From Bathynomus jamesi (lineage: Eukaryota > Arthropoda > Malacostraca > Isopoda > Cirolanidae), in assembly GCA_023014485.1 (NCBI GenBank), contig JAJOZX010000999.1:16001-80000 (forward strand): DNA of 64,000 nt, given 5' to 3'. The stretch's first letter is position 1; each line of letters begins with the position of its first letter. The position numbers and the translations under genes were made by a program. Below the pieces are notes generated by a model. It had not been told where the DNA came from, did no database searches, and saw nothing but the letters and a program-made list of their open reading frames with translations. Of this stretch, positions 11,924-23,101 are shown piece by piece.

Positions 11924-12830
11924 TCAAACGACAGTTCAGGATCGACCTGTAGACGACCCTTCTGTAGCATTTCGCCTCATTTGCGAGATTTGGTGGAGAA
12001 GGGAATTGATTTCCGAGCTCCTCCCACCCTCGTAGCAAGCCACGTATTACTGGTCAGGGACCTTGTACAAGAAACTGTCCAGCTAGTTCTTGAAATTATT
12101 CAGGTTGGAGTGCTGGATGTTCCTCAGTTCTTTGGGCAGGACATGAAAGAGTTTTAGTCCTCATATTCCATCTTCGTTTTCATGGCCTTCTGTCCCACCA
12201 CAGCTGGGACAGTAGAAAATCTGCCTTTTCTTTCAGTTCAGTGGGTTTCTATGTTATTTCTAAGGTTAGGGGACACAACCTCGAGTATTTTCCATACGTT
12301 ATTGTGTACCGTTCGCGTATTCTTTCCATAGAGTAGAGTTTCAAGGATTGTTGTCGAGACCTGTAGTCTTCACCTTTCGTTTCCTCTATGTTAAACGTAA
12401 AAGTCCTTTGTATGGCTTCTATGTTCGCAATGTCTCGTTTTCTATATGGGCTTGTGAGTACTGAGCAATACTTAATTATCGGTAGGACTAGACTCTTCCA
12501 TAATTTTAGCATGATGTTTGCTTTTCTGCTGCAGAGTTTTGTACCTTTTATTCTGTAGCACTTTGTTGTTACCATATCTTATATGTTGGATATTTTCTTC
12601 GTTGAACTTCATATTGTTGTTTTCCGCCTACTTGAGTAATGTTTCAATGTCATTTTGTAATTTTTTTATGTCATCTTCATTTGATATTTTCTTGCATACC
12701 TTTGTTTCCTCCGCGAAACACGATATGATATTGCCATTAATAATATCTGCATCAATGTCTGCAATTATTATTATTATTATAAACAGGAAGCGGGACAGGG
12801 CTGACGACTTGTGAGAGTTTATATACATAT
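11924..12830 (-). pseudogene. LINE fragment 1: reverse transcriptase motif C to 3' end
   Basis: This minus-strand fragment matches 34650-35600 closely. From upstream it carries an RT palm piece (ADIDADIINGNIISCFA) whose catalytic FADD reads FAEE, then the post-RT region (LWKSLVLPIIKYCSVL, ANIEAIQRTF, SMERIRERY) and a conserved 3' region ending near 11924. Frameshifts and loss of the rest of RT and of the endonuclease make it a 5'-truncated pseudogene, the usual outcome of LINE insertion. It appears to be an APE-class (jockey/CR1-like) LINE. Confidence 0.8.
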
Positions 12831-12902
12831 TTTGTAGATGGATAAATATGGGTAGATAGACAAATAGAGAGATATAGAGACTGACATAAATAGATATACA
12901 TA

Positions 12903-13262
12903 GACACGCGCCTCGGTGGTGTGGTGGTTAGCATCTCTTACCACCGGCCTGGTTCGATTCCCAGCGAGGACAGGCGGCACGCAGTTCACCCAACTGTTCA
13001 TCCTTCCATTGGATGGTAGATAGTTGGTTACCCTGGGTAGCCTAATGTTAAGACGCAGGGCTGCTGCTAAACGGAAGGTCGTGAGATCGAGTTCGGGCAA
13101 GGACTTCGTAATTTCTGATCACCCTCGGTGAGTCGTGGTTCGAATTCCACGTTAAACCGTAGTAGATCTAATGTGGGGTAACAATCTTGACCTTCCTCAG
13201 AATCAACAATTCAAACGGAAACAAAAACTAAGGTTTACCTAAGGCTATAGAAAGATACAGAT
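12903..13262 (+). mobile_element. Dimeric tRNA-derived SINE, family 2, long variant
   Basis: The head is GCGCCTCGGTGGTGTGGTGG with B box CTGGTTCGATTCCCAG. The linker GTTCATCCTTCCATTGGATG is shared with the other copies, followed by a second tRNA-like unit and the body GTGGTTCGAATTCCACG..TTGACCTTCCTCAGAATC. Between the second A box and its B box it has an extra ~60 bp (GGTCGTGAGATCGAGTTCGG) not present at 4926 or 45899, so it is a longer or older subfamily. Confidence 0.75.
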
Positions 13263-13537
13263 GAGCATAGATCGAACTGAGAGTGAAAAGGAGGCACTAT
13301 TTGACCGAACAATTGTGAGTGTCGTTAAGCCAAAAGAGCGATAGAACAGAATTTATAGACAATAATCATTGCCATTGTATTTGCGTATTGGAACTGCGAT
13401 ATTCTCAACTTACATTTCAAACGCTCCTAACTCATATTTTGATATTTCTTGATAATATATTAAGAGATTTTTTAAAGTGATTTAGGAAACATAAATTGAT
13501 AAATAAATAAATAAAGAGATAGACGCGATCGCGCGCG

Positions 13538-13580
<43 letters not shown>

Positions 13581-14364
13581 CATATTCCTATTTTCAATTG
13601 CGGATGGCGACATTGAACCTAATTTAAACAACCTAATTAACTTAATCTAACCAGATCTAACCTTTATTATACCCCCTCTTTTCACAATATTTAGTGATTT
13701 TTAATTAAAAAATTACTTTGGCGACTGGTCTATATAATACCGCTACCAGCACGTTCGTGTTGAGATGAGCTGTGTATGTGACATGAAGATTGTCGCCGTT
13801 TCGTAAGGTAACAAAGAACACACGCATATTGATAAATAAAAAAAAAGAATGTATCCATATAAGGTATTGCTTTAACCTCATTCATTAATCAGTGAATTAC
13901 CAAACAAATTTATATAAAAGTTATCAGTAATAAATAAAATGGATTTTAACGTGAAATTATCTTTTATATTTCGTAAAAGAACAACGTAATTTTACCTTAA
14001 AAATTAAAAAAAAAAAAAAAAAAATTGACCATTTGATAAATAATCAAGCAATTTATTCATTTTTACCCAACAAATGAGTAAATTTCTACAGAATGTAACG
14101 TATTTTATCAAGTTCATATGAAGTGGTGGCAAATAAACGGGCAAAAGGGATAATATACTAATACTCTTGGCATTCAGAAACGCATATGGAAGCTCAATTG
14201 TATTCCCTCTGGATCAATAAAACTTTGTGTTTATTCTTCGAACGGGGAAAGACCAACGAACCAACATTTGTTGTTATTTATATACACACGAATACATTAT
14301 TATGAAAATTCACTGGGAATAAGGTCGCAGAAATCGATGTTTATGTGTTTATGTTAGTTTAACC

Positions 14365-14404
<40 letters not shown>

Positions 14405-14479
14405 TTAATTTTGGATACTACAGTATACAATAACACACACACACACACACACATGGTAAAACTGGTAAAAGTTCCGTGC
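13263..14479. other. Non-coding spacer with microsatellites
   Basis: No gene is supported. It holds (AC)n at 13539-13578, poly(A) near 14008, (TA)n at 14371-14402 and (CA)n at 14433-14453. The last two lie just beyond the 3' end of the LINE that follows. Confidence 0.6.
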
Positions 14480-15369
14480 GTCAGTCTCTCTTTACACGAA
14501 GGTCAAGCTGGTGGCCCCACCTCTAGGCCTGGCCTAATAGAAGAGCAACCTGCTTTCTTGCGATCTCCCGGCACACCCGGTTCATCTGGTATCGTCCTGC
14601 GCCAGACATCTAGTCTTCTTTTGAAGATTTCAACTTTGACCCCTGATACGTTCCTGAGGTCCTTTGGAAGCTGGTTAAAAAGTCTTGGTCCCTGATAACC
14701 AAGCTATTTTCCTTCAGTGTTGAGGGTGTCTCTTGTCGGGCTTTTAGTTTGAGAACACTACGTACACATTCTACCCTTCCTATTTTCCAGTATTGTTTGG
14801 AAGTTAATTGCGTTTAGTTTGAGGTCAGGTACCAGTTTTTCGATCATTTTCCATTATGTAAATTATGGTATATCTCTCTTTTTTCTAAGAAATACAGACT
14901 TAATTTACGTAGTCTTTCCCAATCGCTGAGTTCTTTGCAGCCATCAATCTTGACTATGAAATTCCTCTAGACTACTTCTAGTTTATTAATTTCTTTTTTG
15001 TATTGGGACGTCAAGAGTTAGCAGTATTCAAGTTTTGGTATGATCGATGTTTTCAGCAGGGGAAGGTTCTCAGTAGCTGTCCCGTAACTCGTGTTTTGCT
15101 TTGTTTATCGCTACCTGATCCTGTGTTTCAAATTTTGCATCTTCGGTCATTATTACTCCTAAATTTTTTGCTTTCATGCTTCTCTGAATTTCCTATCTAT
15201 CTGGGGCATAGTATGCTGTCTGTTTAAATTCTTCATTTCTTCCATATCAAGAGCTGAAATTTTCTCGGTGTTAAATTTCATGTCCATGTCTTCTAACCAT
15301 TTGTATATTTTGTGTTGTGCCCTCTGTAGAGCTCCCAAGTTCCACCTCTTGCATTGCTGATTTTTATGC
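14480..15369 (-). other. LINE copy 2 post-RT and 3' region
   Basis: The minus strand encodes a degenerate LRKLSLYFLEKRE..YTIIY block (near 14880-14920), typical of the region after RT in such LINEs, with many frameshifts. The rest to ~14480 is 3' sequence. (CA)n and (TA)n lie just beyond. Confidence 0.6.
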
Positions 15370-16568
15370 TGATCTTGTGTCGTCAGCAAAGGATGTTACT
15401 ATACTGTTACAGGCTTGAGGGTCACGTATTTACTTGTACTTGATACTTGGTACTTAAGTACCAATTTTTAGGTACTTATACTTGTACTTGAACTTGACAT
15501 TTCACAATTGGTCGTACTTGTACTTGTACTTAAAAAAATGTACTTGAAAACCCCCAAGTATTTTAAAATATTTCTGAAGTATTATAGGTGCAATGTAAAA
15601 CTTTTGTACTTTGGAAATATGTACTTTAGAAATTTGCGTACATGTTAATTTCTTGCATTTTCAGCACAAATTTCGAGATTCTGAATCCTAATGTATGCAA
15701 TACATGGGCCTCGTGAAGTGTTTTAATGTTTTTGTGTATTGTAATAAAATTATCAATAAAATACATAAATAACGTTTTTATTCATTTCTTCTGCAAGAGT
15801 ACTCTAATTGTACTTGATTATTAAGTACTTGGAATTACTTGACCAAATTTCCTATATCAAGTACTTGCACTTGCAAGTTCTAAAAGTACTTGTACTTTAC
15901 TTGTTCTTGAGAAAAAATACTTGACCCCAAGCCTGTACTTGGTTACTTCATTGTCTATGTCTGCCAGCATGATAATGAATAGGAGTGGGGCTAATACTGT
16001 TCCTTGTGGAACTAAGCTCCGTACTTCCGATTCTGATGATGATATACTTTAGATTTTTACGGCTTGCTGCCATTCCCTGAGGAAGTTGTAGATCCATTTG
16101 CCCACTTTGCCTGTTATTCCTATATGTTTCATTTTATGTGCTATTATGTCATGATCACACTTATGGAATGCTTTAGTAAAATTTGTGTATATTACATTGT
16201 AGTTACCGTTGCTCTCAAATGTGTCTATGATATTGTTATAGTGCTCTATTAGTTGTGATAGGCACGATCTCCCTGATTGGAATCCGTGCTGGTTCTCAGT
16301 GAATCTTTGTTGTGTCTCCAAAAAGTCGCATATTTTCTCCCTGACTATTCTTTCAAAATATTTTGGTGAAATGTGATGTCAGTGACATCGGCCTATAGTT
16401 TTTTGATTGAGACCTATTCCCCACCTTTATATATAGGAACAATATCCGCTCTGTTTCGTATGCTCGGTATTTCCTCGTGTCCAGGCATCTTCTCCATATC
16501 CAATTCTTACAGTTTTTAATCAAGAAGACATTCCATTTGTCCGGGCCTGCAGTTGAATGTGATTTCAT
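15370..16568 (-). pseudogene. LINE copy 2 reverse transcriptase, interrupted by a MITE
   Basis: RT motifs in order: TAGPDKWNVF, NRSQSKNYRPMSLTSHFTK, then HGFQSGRSCLSQL, and motif A, where the expected AFDK reads AFHKCDHD (first Asp lost). The SPLL-type motif B (ACCAAG..GGGGCTAATACTG on the plus strand near 15990) follows. The CAG-ended MITE at 15410-15935 then splits the palm, and motif C reads FADDTR at about 15370-15393. This is the polymerase for target-primed reverse transcription; the copy is dead through frameshifts, the motif A change and the insertion. Confidence 0.8.
15410..15935. mobile_element. Non-autonomous element rich in GTACTT repeats, nested in LINE
   Basis: The 526-bp insert starts CAGGCTTGAGGGTCA and ends TTGACCCCAAGCCTG, so it has imperfect inverted ends with CAG/CTG tips. 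Its subterminal regions are saturated with ACTTGTACTT, AGTACTTG and similar steps. It lies between RT motifs B and C of the LINE. The flanking 8-mers (tactgtta and tacttggt) match only partly, so the duplication is not certain. It is most likely hAT-type; no coding capacity. Confidence 0.75.
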
Positions 16569-16630
16569 TTGTCCTATAGCTTTCGTTATATTTTCTGCGG
16601 TAAATTCAAAATCAGTTATACATTCGCCAT

Positions 16631-17149
16631 TTAACTCCTCTTCAAAAAAGGTACTTCTGCCAGGTACTGCTTTGTCTCCATTTGTGATACTGATTCATAT
16701 TGAGCTCTCAATATTTCAGATATTTCTTTTAGATCATCGGTTATCTCATTATTTTCTCTCCTTAAGGGTGCGATAGTGGTCCGCTTTTTTGTTTTTCTTT
16801 TCGCGAAGCTATAGAAATATATTGGGTTATCTTTTATTGGTTTCACCACATCTTTCTTTTCTCTCTGTGAATGGCCCTTAATTAGGGCTTGTATTTCCGT
16901 GTCTATACTTTCCAATTTTACTTCTATTACGTTTTTGGTGTTGTTGTCTGTGCAATTAGTTAACTTTGTAGCTACTCTCCTTCTCTTGCGGAGTAGTGTT
17001 CGCTTTTGCCTCTCGAAATAGTTCTTCTTTCCCTTTGGCTGTACTTTCGGAACATATTTTTCTAAGATTTCCAGCGTCTTATTTTCCAAGATTATTAACA
17101 TTTCTTCGTTTTTTTTATCCTCTAAGTCTGTTTTCTCTATTTCTTTCAT
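16631..17149 (-). pseudogene. LINE copy 2 endonuclease-RT linker
   Basis: The open stretch of 172 residues is rich in Lys and Glu. It contains NPIYFYSFAKRKTKKRTTI followed by an acidic DDLKEISEILRAQYESV, the pattern found upstream of RT in jockey/CR1-type elements. No enzymatic motif is expected here. Confidence 0.7.
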
Positions 17150-17517
17150 ATGGGATCTGATTTCTTCCCAATTTATAGTCTTAGAAGTTAGAATGAAAAT
17201 CTCAAATTTGCTTTCTCCAGTATGAGTTTTCTTTTAGTGCTCTTGCCATATTAGTGGATACCTCGATAATGTTGTGGTCTGAGAGATTTGTTGGTGTTAT
17301 TTTTATATCATTGATTAAGTTGTGTTATTCGTGAATACCAGATCCAAGCAGTTTTTTTCTGGTGTTACCTGTTATCTCCTGTGTTAACATTAATTAATGA
17401 GTTAGCTATCTACATTTTTGCTTGATCCTGGTCTCCTCTTGTGCCCCCCTTGAATATATAGATTTCTTCCCATTCTTTTGTATTTTATAAGTGAGAAATT
17501 AAAATCACCGCATAGTA

Positions 17518-18841
17518 CAGGGTGTCCCAAAAAGACCTGGACAACTTGGGTTGTTAATAAATTTAGAACCACAAATAATAAAACGATACCGTTTGTTTTA
17601 TATGGTACAGAAACTCATAAAGTTTTCTTTATTTTCAGGTCTGGTGGTTTAATGTAAAAGAAAATGGCGACTCCACAGGAGAAAGCTCTGTACGTTGAAT
17701 GGTTCATCTAGACGAGATCCGACACCCAAGTTCAGCGTAATTTTCGTACAAGGTATGGAAGGAATCCGCGATCGCGGGCTAGTATCAGAGAGTGGTACAA
17801 GAGGTTTAAGGAGACTGGAAGTGTCCTGAAGCAGAAGAGTACTGGTCGACCAAGCACAAGTGCAGCAGACGTTGAACGAGTGCGTGAATCATTTCAACAA
17901 AGTCCCAGAAAATCAATCCGACGCGCATCTAGAGAATTGGCACTACCAACCACCACTGTGCACAGGATTTTGCATAAAAGTTTGAAGCTTTATGCCTATA
18001 AGGTGCAGATGCTGCAGGAACTCAAACCAGATGACGGACCCAAACGCAAAGCGTTTGCCGTAGAAATGCTCAGCCGCGTAGAGGATGGCGAAGATTACCT
18101 GAAAAAGGTCATGTTCACAGATGAAGCTTGTTTTCATGTATCGGTGAAAGTCAACCGGCACAATGTGAAGATCTGGGGCTCTGAAAACCCCCACATGGTC
18201 ATTGAACACATACGCGACAGTCCAAAGGTCAATGTGTGGTGTGGTCTTCTCCATGACCGCTTGGTGGGTCCGTTTTTCTTTGCGGAGGATATAGTGACCT
18301 CAACAACTTACCTAGACATGTTGGAAGGATTCACATTCCCACAGATTGCAGACCTGCAACCCGCTATCATTTTTCAACAGGAAGGCGCTCCCCCTCACTG
18401 GGCCTTAGTCTTTCGAGCCGTCCTGAATGACAAATTTCCAGGTTGCTGGATTGGCCGAGATGGACCACCACCTGGCCCCCACGATCATCAGACATAACCC
18501 CCTTGATTTTTTTCTGTGGGGGTTTGTCAAGATGCGGTCTACAAGACCAAGGTGGCAAACCTGCAGGATCTTCATGCTCGGATCACATTAAAGGTAATTA
18601 AACATTTATTTCAATATTTACTTCATTATTTTATCGGATCACATTAAAGGTAATTAAACATTTATTTCATTATTTATTTTATCGATTATGTTGATTTATT
18701 CTTTTTGATCTAAGGTGGGCGATAAGCTTTTTTAATCTTCAAAAATCGTAAAAGTGGGCGGTGAACAAAAAAAAGGGCTGGTGACCCCTGTTCTAAATAT
18801 ATTAACAACCAAAGTTGTCCAGGTCTTTTTGGAACACCCTG
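17518..18841 (+). mobile_element. mariner-type transposon nested in LINE copy 2
   Basis: The 1324-bp element has TA duplications at 17516-17517 and 18842-18843. Its inverted ends are CAGGGTGTCCCAAAAAGACC on the left and the complement CAGGGTGTTCCAAAAAGACC on the right, extending through TGGACAACTT. Toward its 3' end lies an internal direct duplication (GGATCACATTAAAGGTAATT at 18577 and 18635), followed by a GTGGGCGG/TGACCCCTG stretch (18714-18789) that resembles a hAT tip. Confidence 0.95.
17664..18600 (+). pseudogene. mariner transposase, inactivated
   Basis: The frame starts at ATG 17664 inside the element. It has a helix-turn-helix N-terminus (SIREWYKRFKETGSV, then RELALPTTTVHRILHKSL) and a DDD catalytic domain. 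The first Asp is in MFTDEACFH. The second Asp is replaced by Glu (FQQEGAPPHW). The third lies after a frameshift near 18465, in SSDITPLDFF. An in-frame stop at 17709-17711 also breaks the N-terminus. The remaining open stretch is 17880-18497. It is clearly a recent-looking but dead cut-and-paste transposase. Confidence 0.9.
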
Positions 18842-18952
18842 TATTATATTCGGTGATGGGGTGTTTAAGGACTTTATTAGGTTTCTGATGTCGGCATAGC
18901 TTCAGAGAATTTTGCAGGTGGCGTCTTCGGAGGTCTTAAAAGACTATCAATA

Positions 18953-19399
18953 TCACGTTAAGTTTTTTAGTTTCACTGGTAAAATCTCCATGTAGCTGTT
19001 TGCTTTTTTTATTATTGTCTCTGTTATATGGCTCTCACTTATATGTATAGCACGGCTACGTTTTCGTCTTTCTGTTCTGTCAGCTCGTAGTATGTAGTAA
19101 CCATCAAGTTTTATTTCTTTTTTATCTATGCAGTATTGACAGTTTTCACAATCTCCTTGGCAGTCTTTAAGATATGTTTCTGTGAGGCATGCGACGTCAA
19201 TCTTTGTTTCTTTCATAAATTCTTGCAGGTACGAAACTTTGTTTGTTATGTCGTTCGGGCTTAGCCCTTGAATATTTGCCTGGATTATGTTTATGCTTCC
19301 CGTTTCGCGTTGTCCTTCGAGTATTCCAAATTCAATTTCCTTTAGTGTCGCATGTTTTGTATTCCTATGGTCCTCCAAGAAAGCTCCGTTTCTGGTCAC
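18953..19399 (-). pseudogene. LINE copy 2 APE-type endonuclease, N-terminal half
   Basis: The fragment has the AP-endonuclease-like opening INIIQANIQGL (Asn motif), then KIDVACLTETYL with the catalytic Glu, and YYILRADRTERRKRS. This domain nicks target DNA in non-LTR elements. The frame ends near 18953, close to the mariner insertion, and the C-terminal half containing the expected SDHN-type motif is not recognisable. Confidence 0.75.
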
Positions 19400-20695
19400 C
19401 TGTTCTGGTAGTTTTTTGCTTGGTAACGGATCGGCTCGGAGGTTTCAGCTGTCTCAACTGGTATGTGCTGACTGAGCCTTAGCCGTATTACATCTGCGAT
19501 GTCGAGAAAATTAGTTCCTTGGTTTGTATTCATAAGTTTTTTACCGTTTTTCCTACTATCTCTTGGGTTTGCTGGTTGGTGATGATAGTAGCATGTCTTA
19601 CCATATTTGCAGAGCCCCTGCCTTGCATAGTACTTTTTTATGCAGGGAGAAGAGGCCAAGGGGAAGCGTCCGCAAAAATGCCTCCCCTACATACGAAGGA
19701 AAGAGCTGAAATCAAATTAGGTCTCCAAGGATCACGATGCCATTTTTCTTTTTTAATTTTGAAAGGAATGTGTAGTGTGTAAAATGCATGTATGTGTAGT
19801 GAAGAATAGAGGGAGAAGTATGTGTTTGAGAGCATGCTGGACTGCTCACAAGGTAGATGAGACACGAAAAAAGATCAGCTAAAGAGGACAGTGACAGGAG
19901 AAACGGGAGTTCCAGCATTCCTTTTCTCCTGCCTAACGTCTCCCCCTGGAGTACTTCCGTGGTCGATTGGTGTCTACAATCTCCTCCTAAAACTTGCAAA
20001 TGGTAGGATAATAAAATTTACAGCTGTCGCAAAATTCACAGTGACCGTTATTACGACATAATAGAAACTGCACATGGTAGGGTGCTCATATATACACCGT
20101 CCTTCCTTATATCTGCAAAATCCTTTCGCATAGTATATGCAGACAGTTCTTTCCACATTATCACTCGGGCCTTCGTTTTTGTCGTTTGTTTGATTTCCTT
20201 TTTCAGAGATAACCTATCGAGATTTCCCACTTGTTTTTTGCTGTTTACTTTATTCACTATGATGTTCTTCAGCTAATCTACGTGTGCTTCTTTTAGTGTT
20301 TTTGTCACAATAATTTTTTCGCCCTCTTTGCGTGTTGGTATTCCAATATGTGCTATGTTTGTATCTGCTTCACTTTACTTCGTCTCCTTTCCTGTTTCTT
20401 TCTGTTGGTCATTTATATTCTCTTCTTTCGCTGCTTCCTCAGTATCTCTTTCTGTTTTATAAACCGTAAACAAATTTATTTCCGTTATACATCTTTCACA
20501 GAAATATTTTACTCCATTTAGTTGTTTGGCACTTACTATAAGAGTGATGTCTTCATCTTTCTAATTCAGGCAGTTAAAATCAAAAGGAAATTGAAAGAGA
20601 TTAAATCTAATTGCCTTCGATTCATCGGTTGCATTGTTGCAAACCTCGCAAAACTGTAGAAATCGGTTACCCATTTCCGTGGTATTTATAAACAT
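19396..20695 (-). pseudogene. LINE copy 2 N-terminal zinc-finger protein (PHD-like plus CCCH fingers)
   Basis: From the Met at 20695 the translation shows a PHD-like cysteine pattern: FCEVCNN near the start, FNCLN, then VKYFCERCI, about 50 residues overall. Further down are two CCCH zinc fingers, VCIYYAKGFCRYKEGRCIY followed by His (~20150-20080) and CIKKYYARQGLCKYGKTCYY followed by His-His (~19640-19580). CCCH fingers bind RNA in other proteins, so an ORF1-like RNA-binding role is plausible but inferred. Frameshifts near 20050 and 20250 and stops near 20270 and 20370 break the frame. Confidence 0.65.
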
Positions 20696-20700
20696 ATCAT

Positions 20701-21236
20701 AATTATAAAGATTGGTGAGCGAAAAATTTGCTCAAGGAGGAGAGGGGTGAGGTGCTGAAGTTTTGACTGTAGGGGTGAGGGTGAGGGAGAGTGGTCCCTG
20801 TTACTTCGGGGGATGGGAGATGTCACGCGTTGTGTATGTCCACTGATTGGTGCTCGTGAGAGGGACCGTGGGGGATGGCTATAGGAATTTTGTAGAAAAT
20901 CAAAGTGCTTTGTTTCATTCGTATGGATTGGCACCTAAATTTTTTTTTCAGCTGGAACTAATCTAGTAAGAATGATTTGTTTTGTTTTAATTTTTATGGT
21001 ATATGTCATACTTTCACCACTTACGAAAATATCACTTTGCGTGCACTAGATATTCATACAGGTACTGGCACTTATTAAATGATAATTTACTGCTAGATTT
21101 TCATCATTAATTAGCTTTATACGGACTTCGATCGAAACACGTATTACCACTACACAGCGCGAGAGGAATATATATATATATATATACTTTTGTTTTCTGA
21201 ACAACCTTCATATAGGATCGATCTGCGTTCGACCCC

Positions 21237-21298
<62 letters not shown>

Positions 21299-22428
21299 CA
21301 TTAGGAAACCTCTTGTTTCCCGTCCAGTGTTTTCTAATTTGCTGATCTGCTTTTCAAAAATATTCCATTTAGGTTGTGACCGGATTCTCCATATAGATTT
21401 TGTCATGCAAATGGCTAAAAAAAAAACTAAAACTAGATCCCTTTTATTTAACCTAGTTTTTCTCGTTTTTGGCACAAAGATATTCTACATTTGTTTTCCT
21501 AAATAATTATTTCGAAATAATTATTTATTGTCTTCTCATGTTACCGTGACCTCCTTATCAGTTCGAGGAAAGAGCCCCAGTTTTTTATTAATTTCTTGTT
21601 ACATTAAAAGTATGGTTAGTTATAAACAGGTAGTACGTATAATAGTTACGCGATATACAATGAGCAAAGTATCATAGTATACAGATTGTGAGTTTCAAAT
21701 AAGGAGGGTTATTTTAAAATTTTGTTGGAAACCTGCTTTCTTTTACCAATGTATGAGATTTAAATGCTCCGTCCCAGCTTATTTTCTTCGATCTCCAGCT
21801 GGCAGATTATCATAACTTAACCAACCTCCTGGAATTTAATGTAACCAAACTCAATTAAGCTTGATTTAAGCTGAATCCGTCGGCTGTCAAAAGCTGTATG
21901 GAAATGGGAATGTAAAGAGGGGGATGGAAGATCTACTTGTAATGAAAGAGAAGAATACATCGTACTCCATTGAGAGATTTCAGTTTTGTGAGAAACGCTT
22001 CTTACTCAATCCAATGATGCAAATGATGTCTTAAATCAATGTTTCCCCAATCGGAATGCCTCGAAATTTCTTGAAAATGATAAAACTAATTGAAAATTCA
22101 AAAGTTAGTGACGATATTGAAATTTCAAATGAAACGAAACATTAGCGATTTATAACGTCCATATACGGATGGTTACGCGATGGTTTTGGGGGGAAGGGAA
22201 TTGGATGTTGAACAGTGGAAAACGAAACTCCTCCGTGGTACCGCGAAAGAAGAACAAATAACATTGGGGGTACCTTAAACCGGAAAAAGTTTGGAACAAT
22301 TGGTACAGAGTAAAGGCAATTAACTCCTAATTCTTCTCTTAATTCTCAGAGTTTTTTACGCGAGAGTTTTTTTTAATATTTTTATATCTTTCAATTTAAG
22401 ATTCCAGAAAAGAATTCATAATAATATC
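20701..22428. other. Non-coding spacer
   Basis: No gene is supported. 21200-21240 (GGATCGATCTGCGTTCGACCC) resembles the LINE 3' tip and runs into (TC)n(TA)n at 21241-21298. Short (TA)n also at 21168-21186. Confidence 0.55.
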
Positions 22429-22647
22429 GGTGCTGGTTAAGTGTGCGGTCTACCTACGATTGGTTAGGTTTAATCATGATATTTTCGTTAAAACTAACGA
22501 AAATATCATGACTAAACCTAACCAATCGTCAAGGGCGATTGACAATGGGATGTAAACAAACAATTAGTAAACAAGATAAGAAGCTATAATTAAAACTTAA
22601 AAGGTAGATCGCCGAATCGTAGGTAGACTGCACACTTAACCAGCACC
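22429..22647. mobile_element. Foldback MITE with perfect 8-bp duplication
   Basis: The 219-bp element is flanked by ATAATATC at 22421-22428 and 22648-22655. Its ends are GGTGCTGGTTAAGTGTGCGG and the near-complement CTGCACACTTAACCAGCACC. Inside is a second palindrome (GATATTTTCGTTA around 22480-22515) that shares GATTGGTTAGGTTTA and GATATTTTCGTTA with the 9765-9967 MITE although the outer ends differ, suggesting nesting or recombination of MITE families. Confidence 0.9.
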
Positions 22648-23101
22648 ATAATATCTTTCAGTACAAGAAGAATCTTCATATACTTATTTCTCCTATTCCA
22701 TTTCATCGCTATATTCTCTGAAGACAAATCTTATATAGTGAAGACTGCATTTTCCATGGTTCTCGCTCCTTAGCTTCACTCACATTTTTAAACACCAATA
22801 AACTATATCGTGAGTGGAATTTATTATGTAAGGCCGTATTACATTTATAGCCAGGGATACGTGATACATTTTGGAATTTTAATTAAAGATGCTTCAAAAT
22901 GCTAAACTGTAAATTATTAAAAAACTTCCAAACTTGCGCTTCTTCTCCGCCTTGCCATATATCAGATACTAGCGCCAAATTTTTATTTTACCATTATTCT
23001 ATTAATGGATGGACACATTTTACTTTTGTTAAAATCTATAAGTATCAGTCATTCAGTTTATGGGATGATTTCCTTCTAAAAATACCATATTTGTATCTTG
23101 T

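Larger units (their letters stand above)
14480..20700 (-). mobile_element. LINE copy 2 (APE-class, jockey/CR1-like), with two nested insertions
   Basis: The element reads on the minus strand: zinc-finger protein (20695-19396), APE endonuclease (19399-18953), linker (17149-16631), reverse transcriptase (16568-15370), post-RT/3' region (to ~14480). A mariner (17518-18841) is inserted between endonuclease and linker. A CAG-ended MITE (15410-15935) is inserted between RT motifs B and C. Removing both leaves about 4.4 kb, a normal full LINE length. Many frameshifts and stops show an old copy. It is related to, but a different subfamily from, the copies at 11924 and 34640. Confidence 0.85.

Noticed and set aside
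12903..12965. Functional tRNA gene
   Set aside because: Has A and B boxes but continues into a dimeric SINE body and does not close an acceptor stem, so it is the SINE head.
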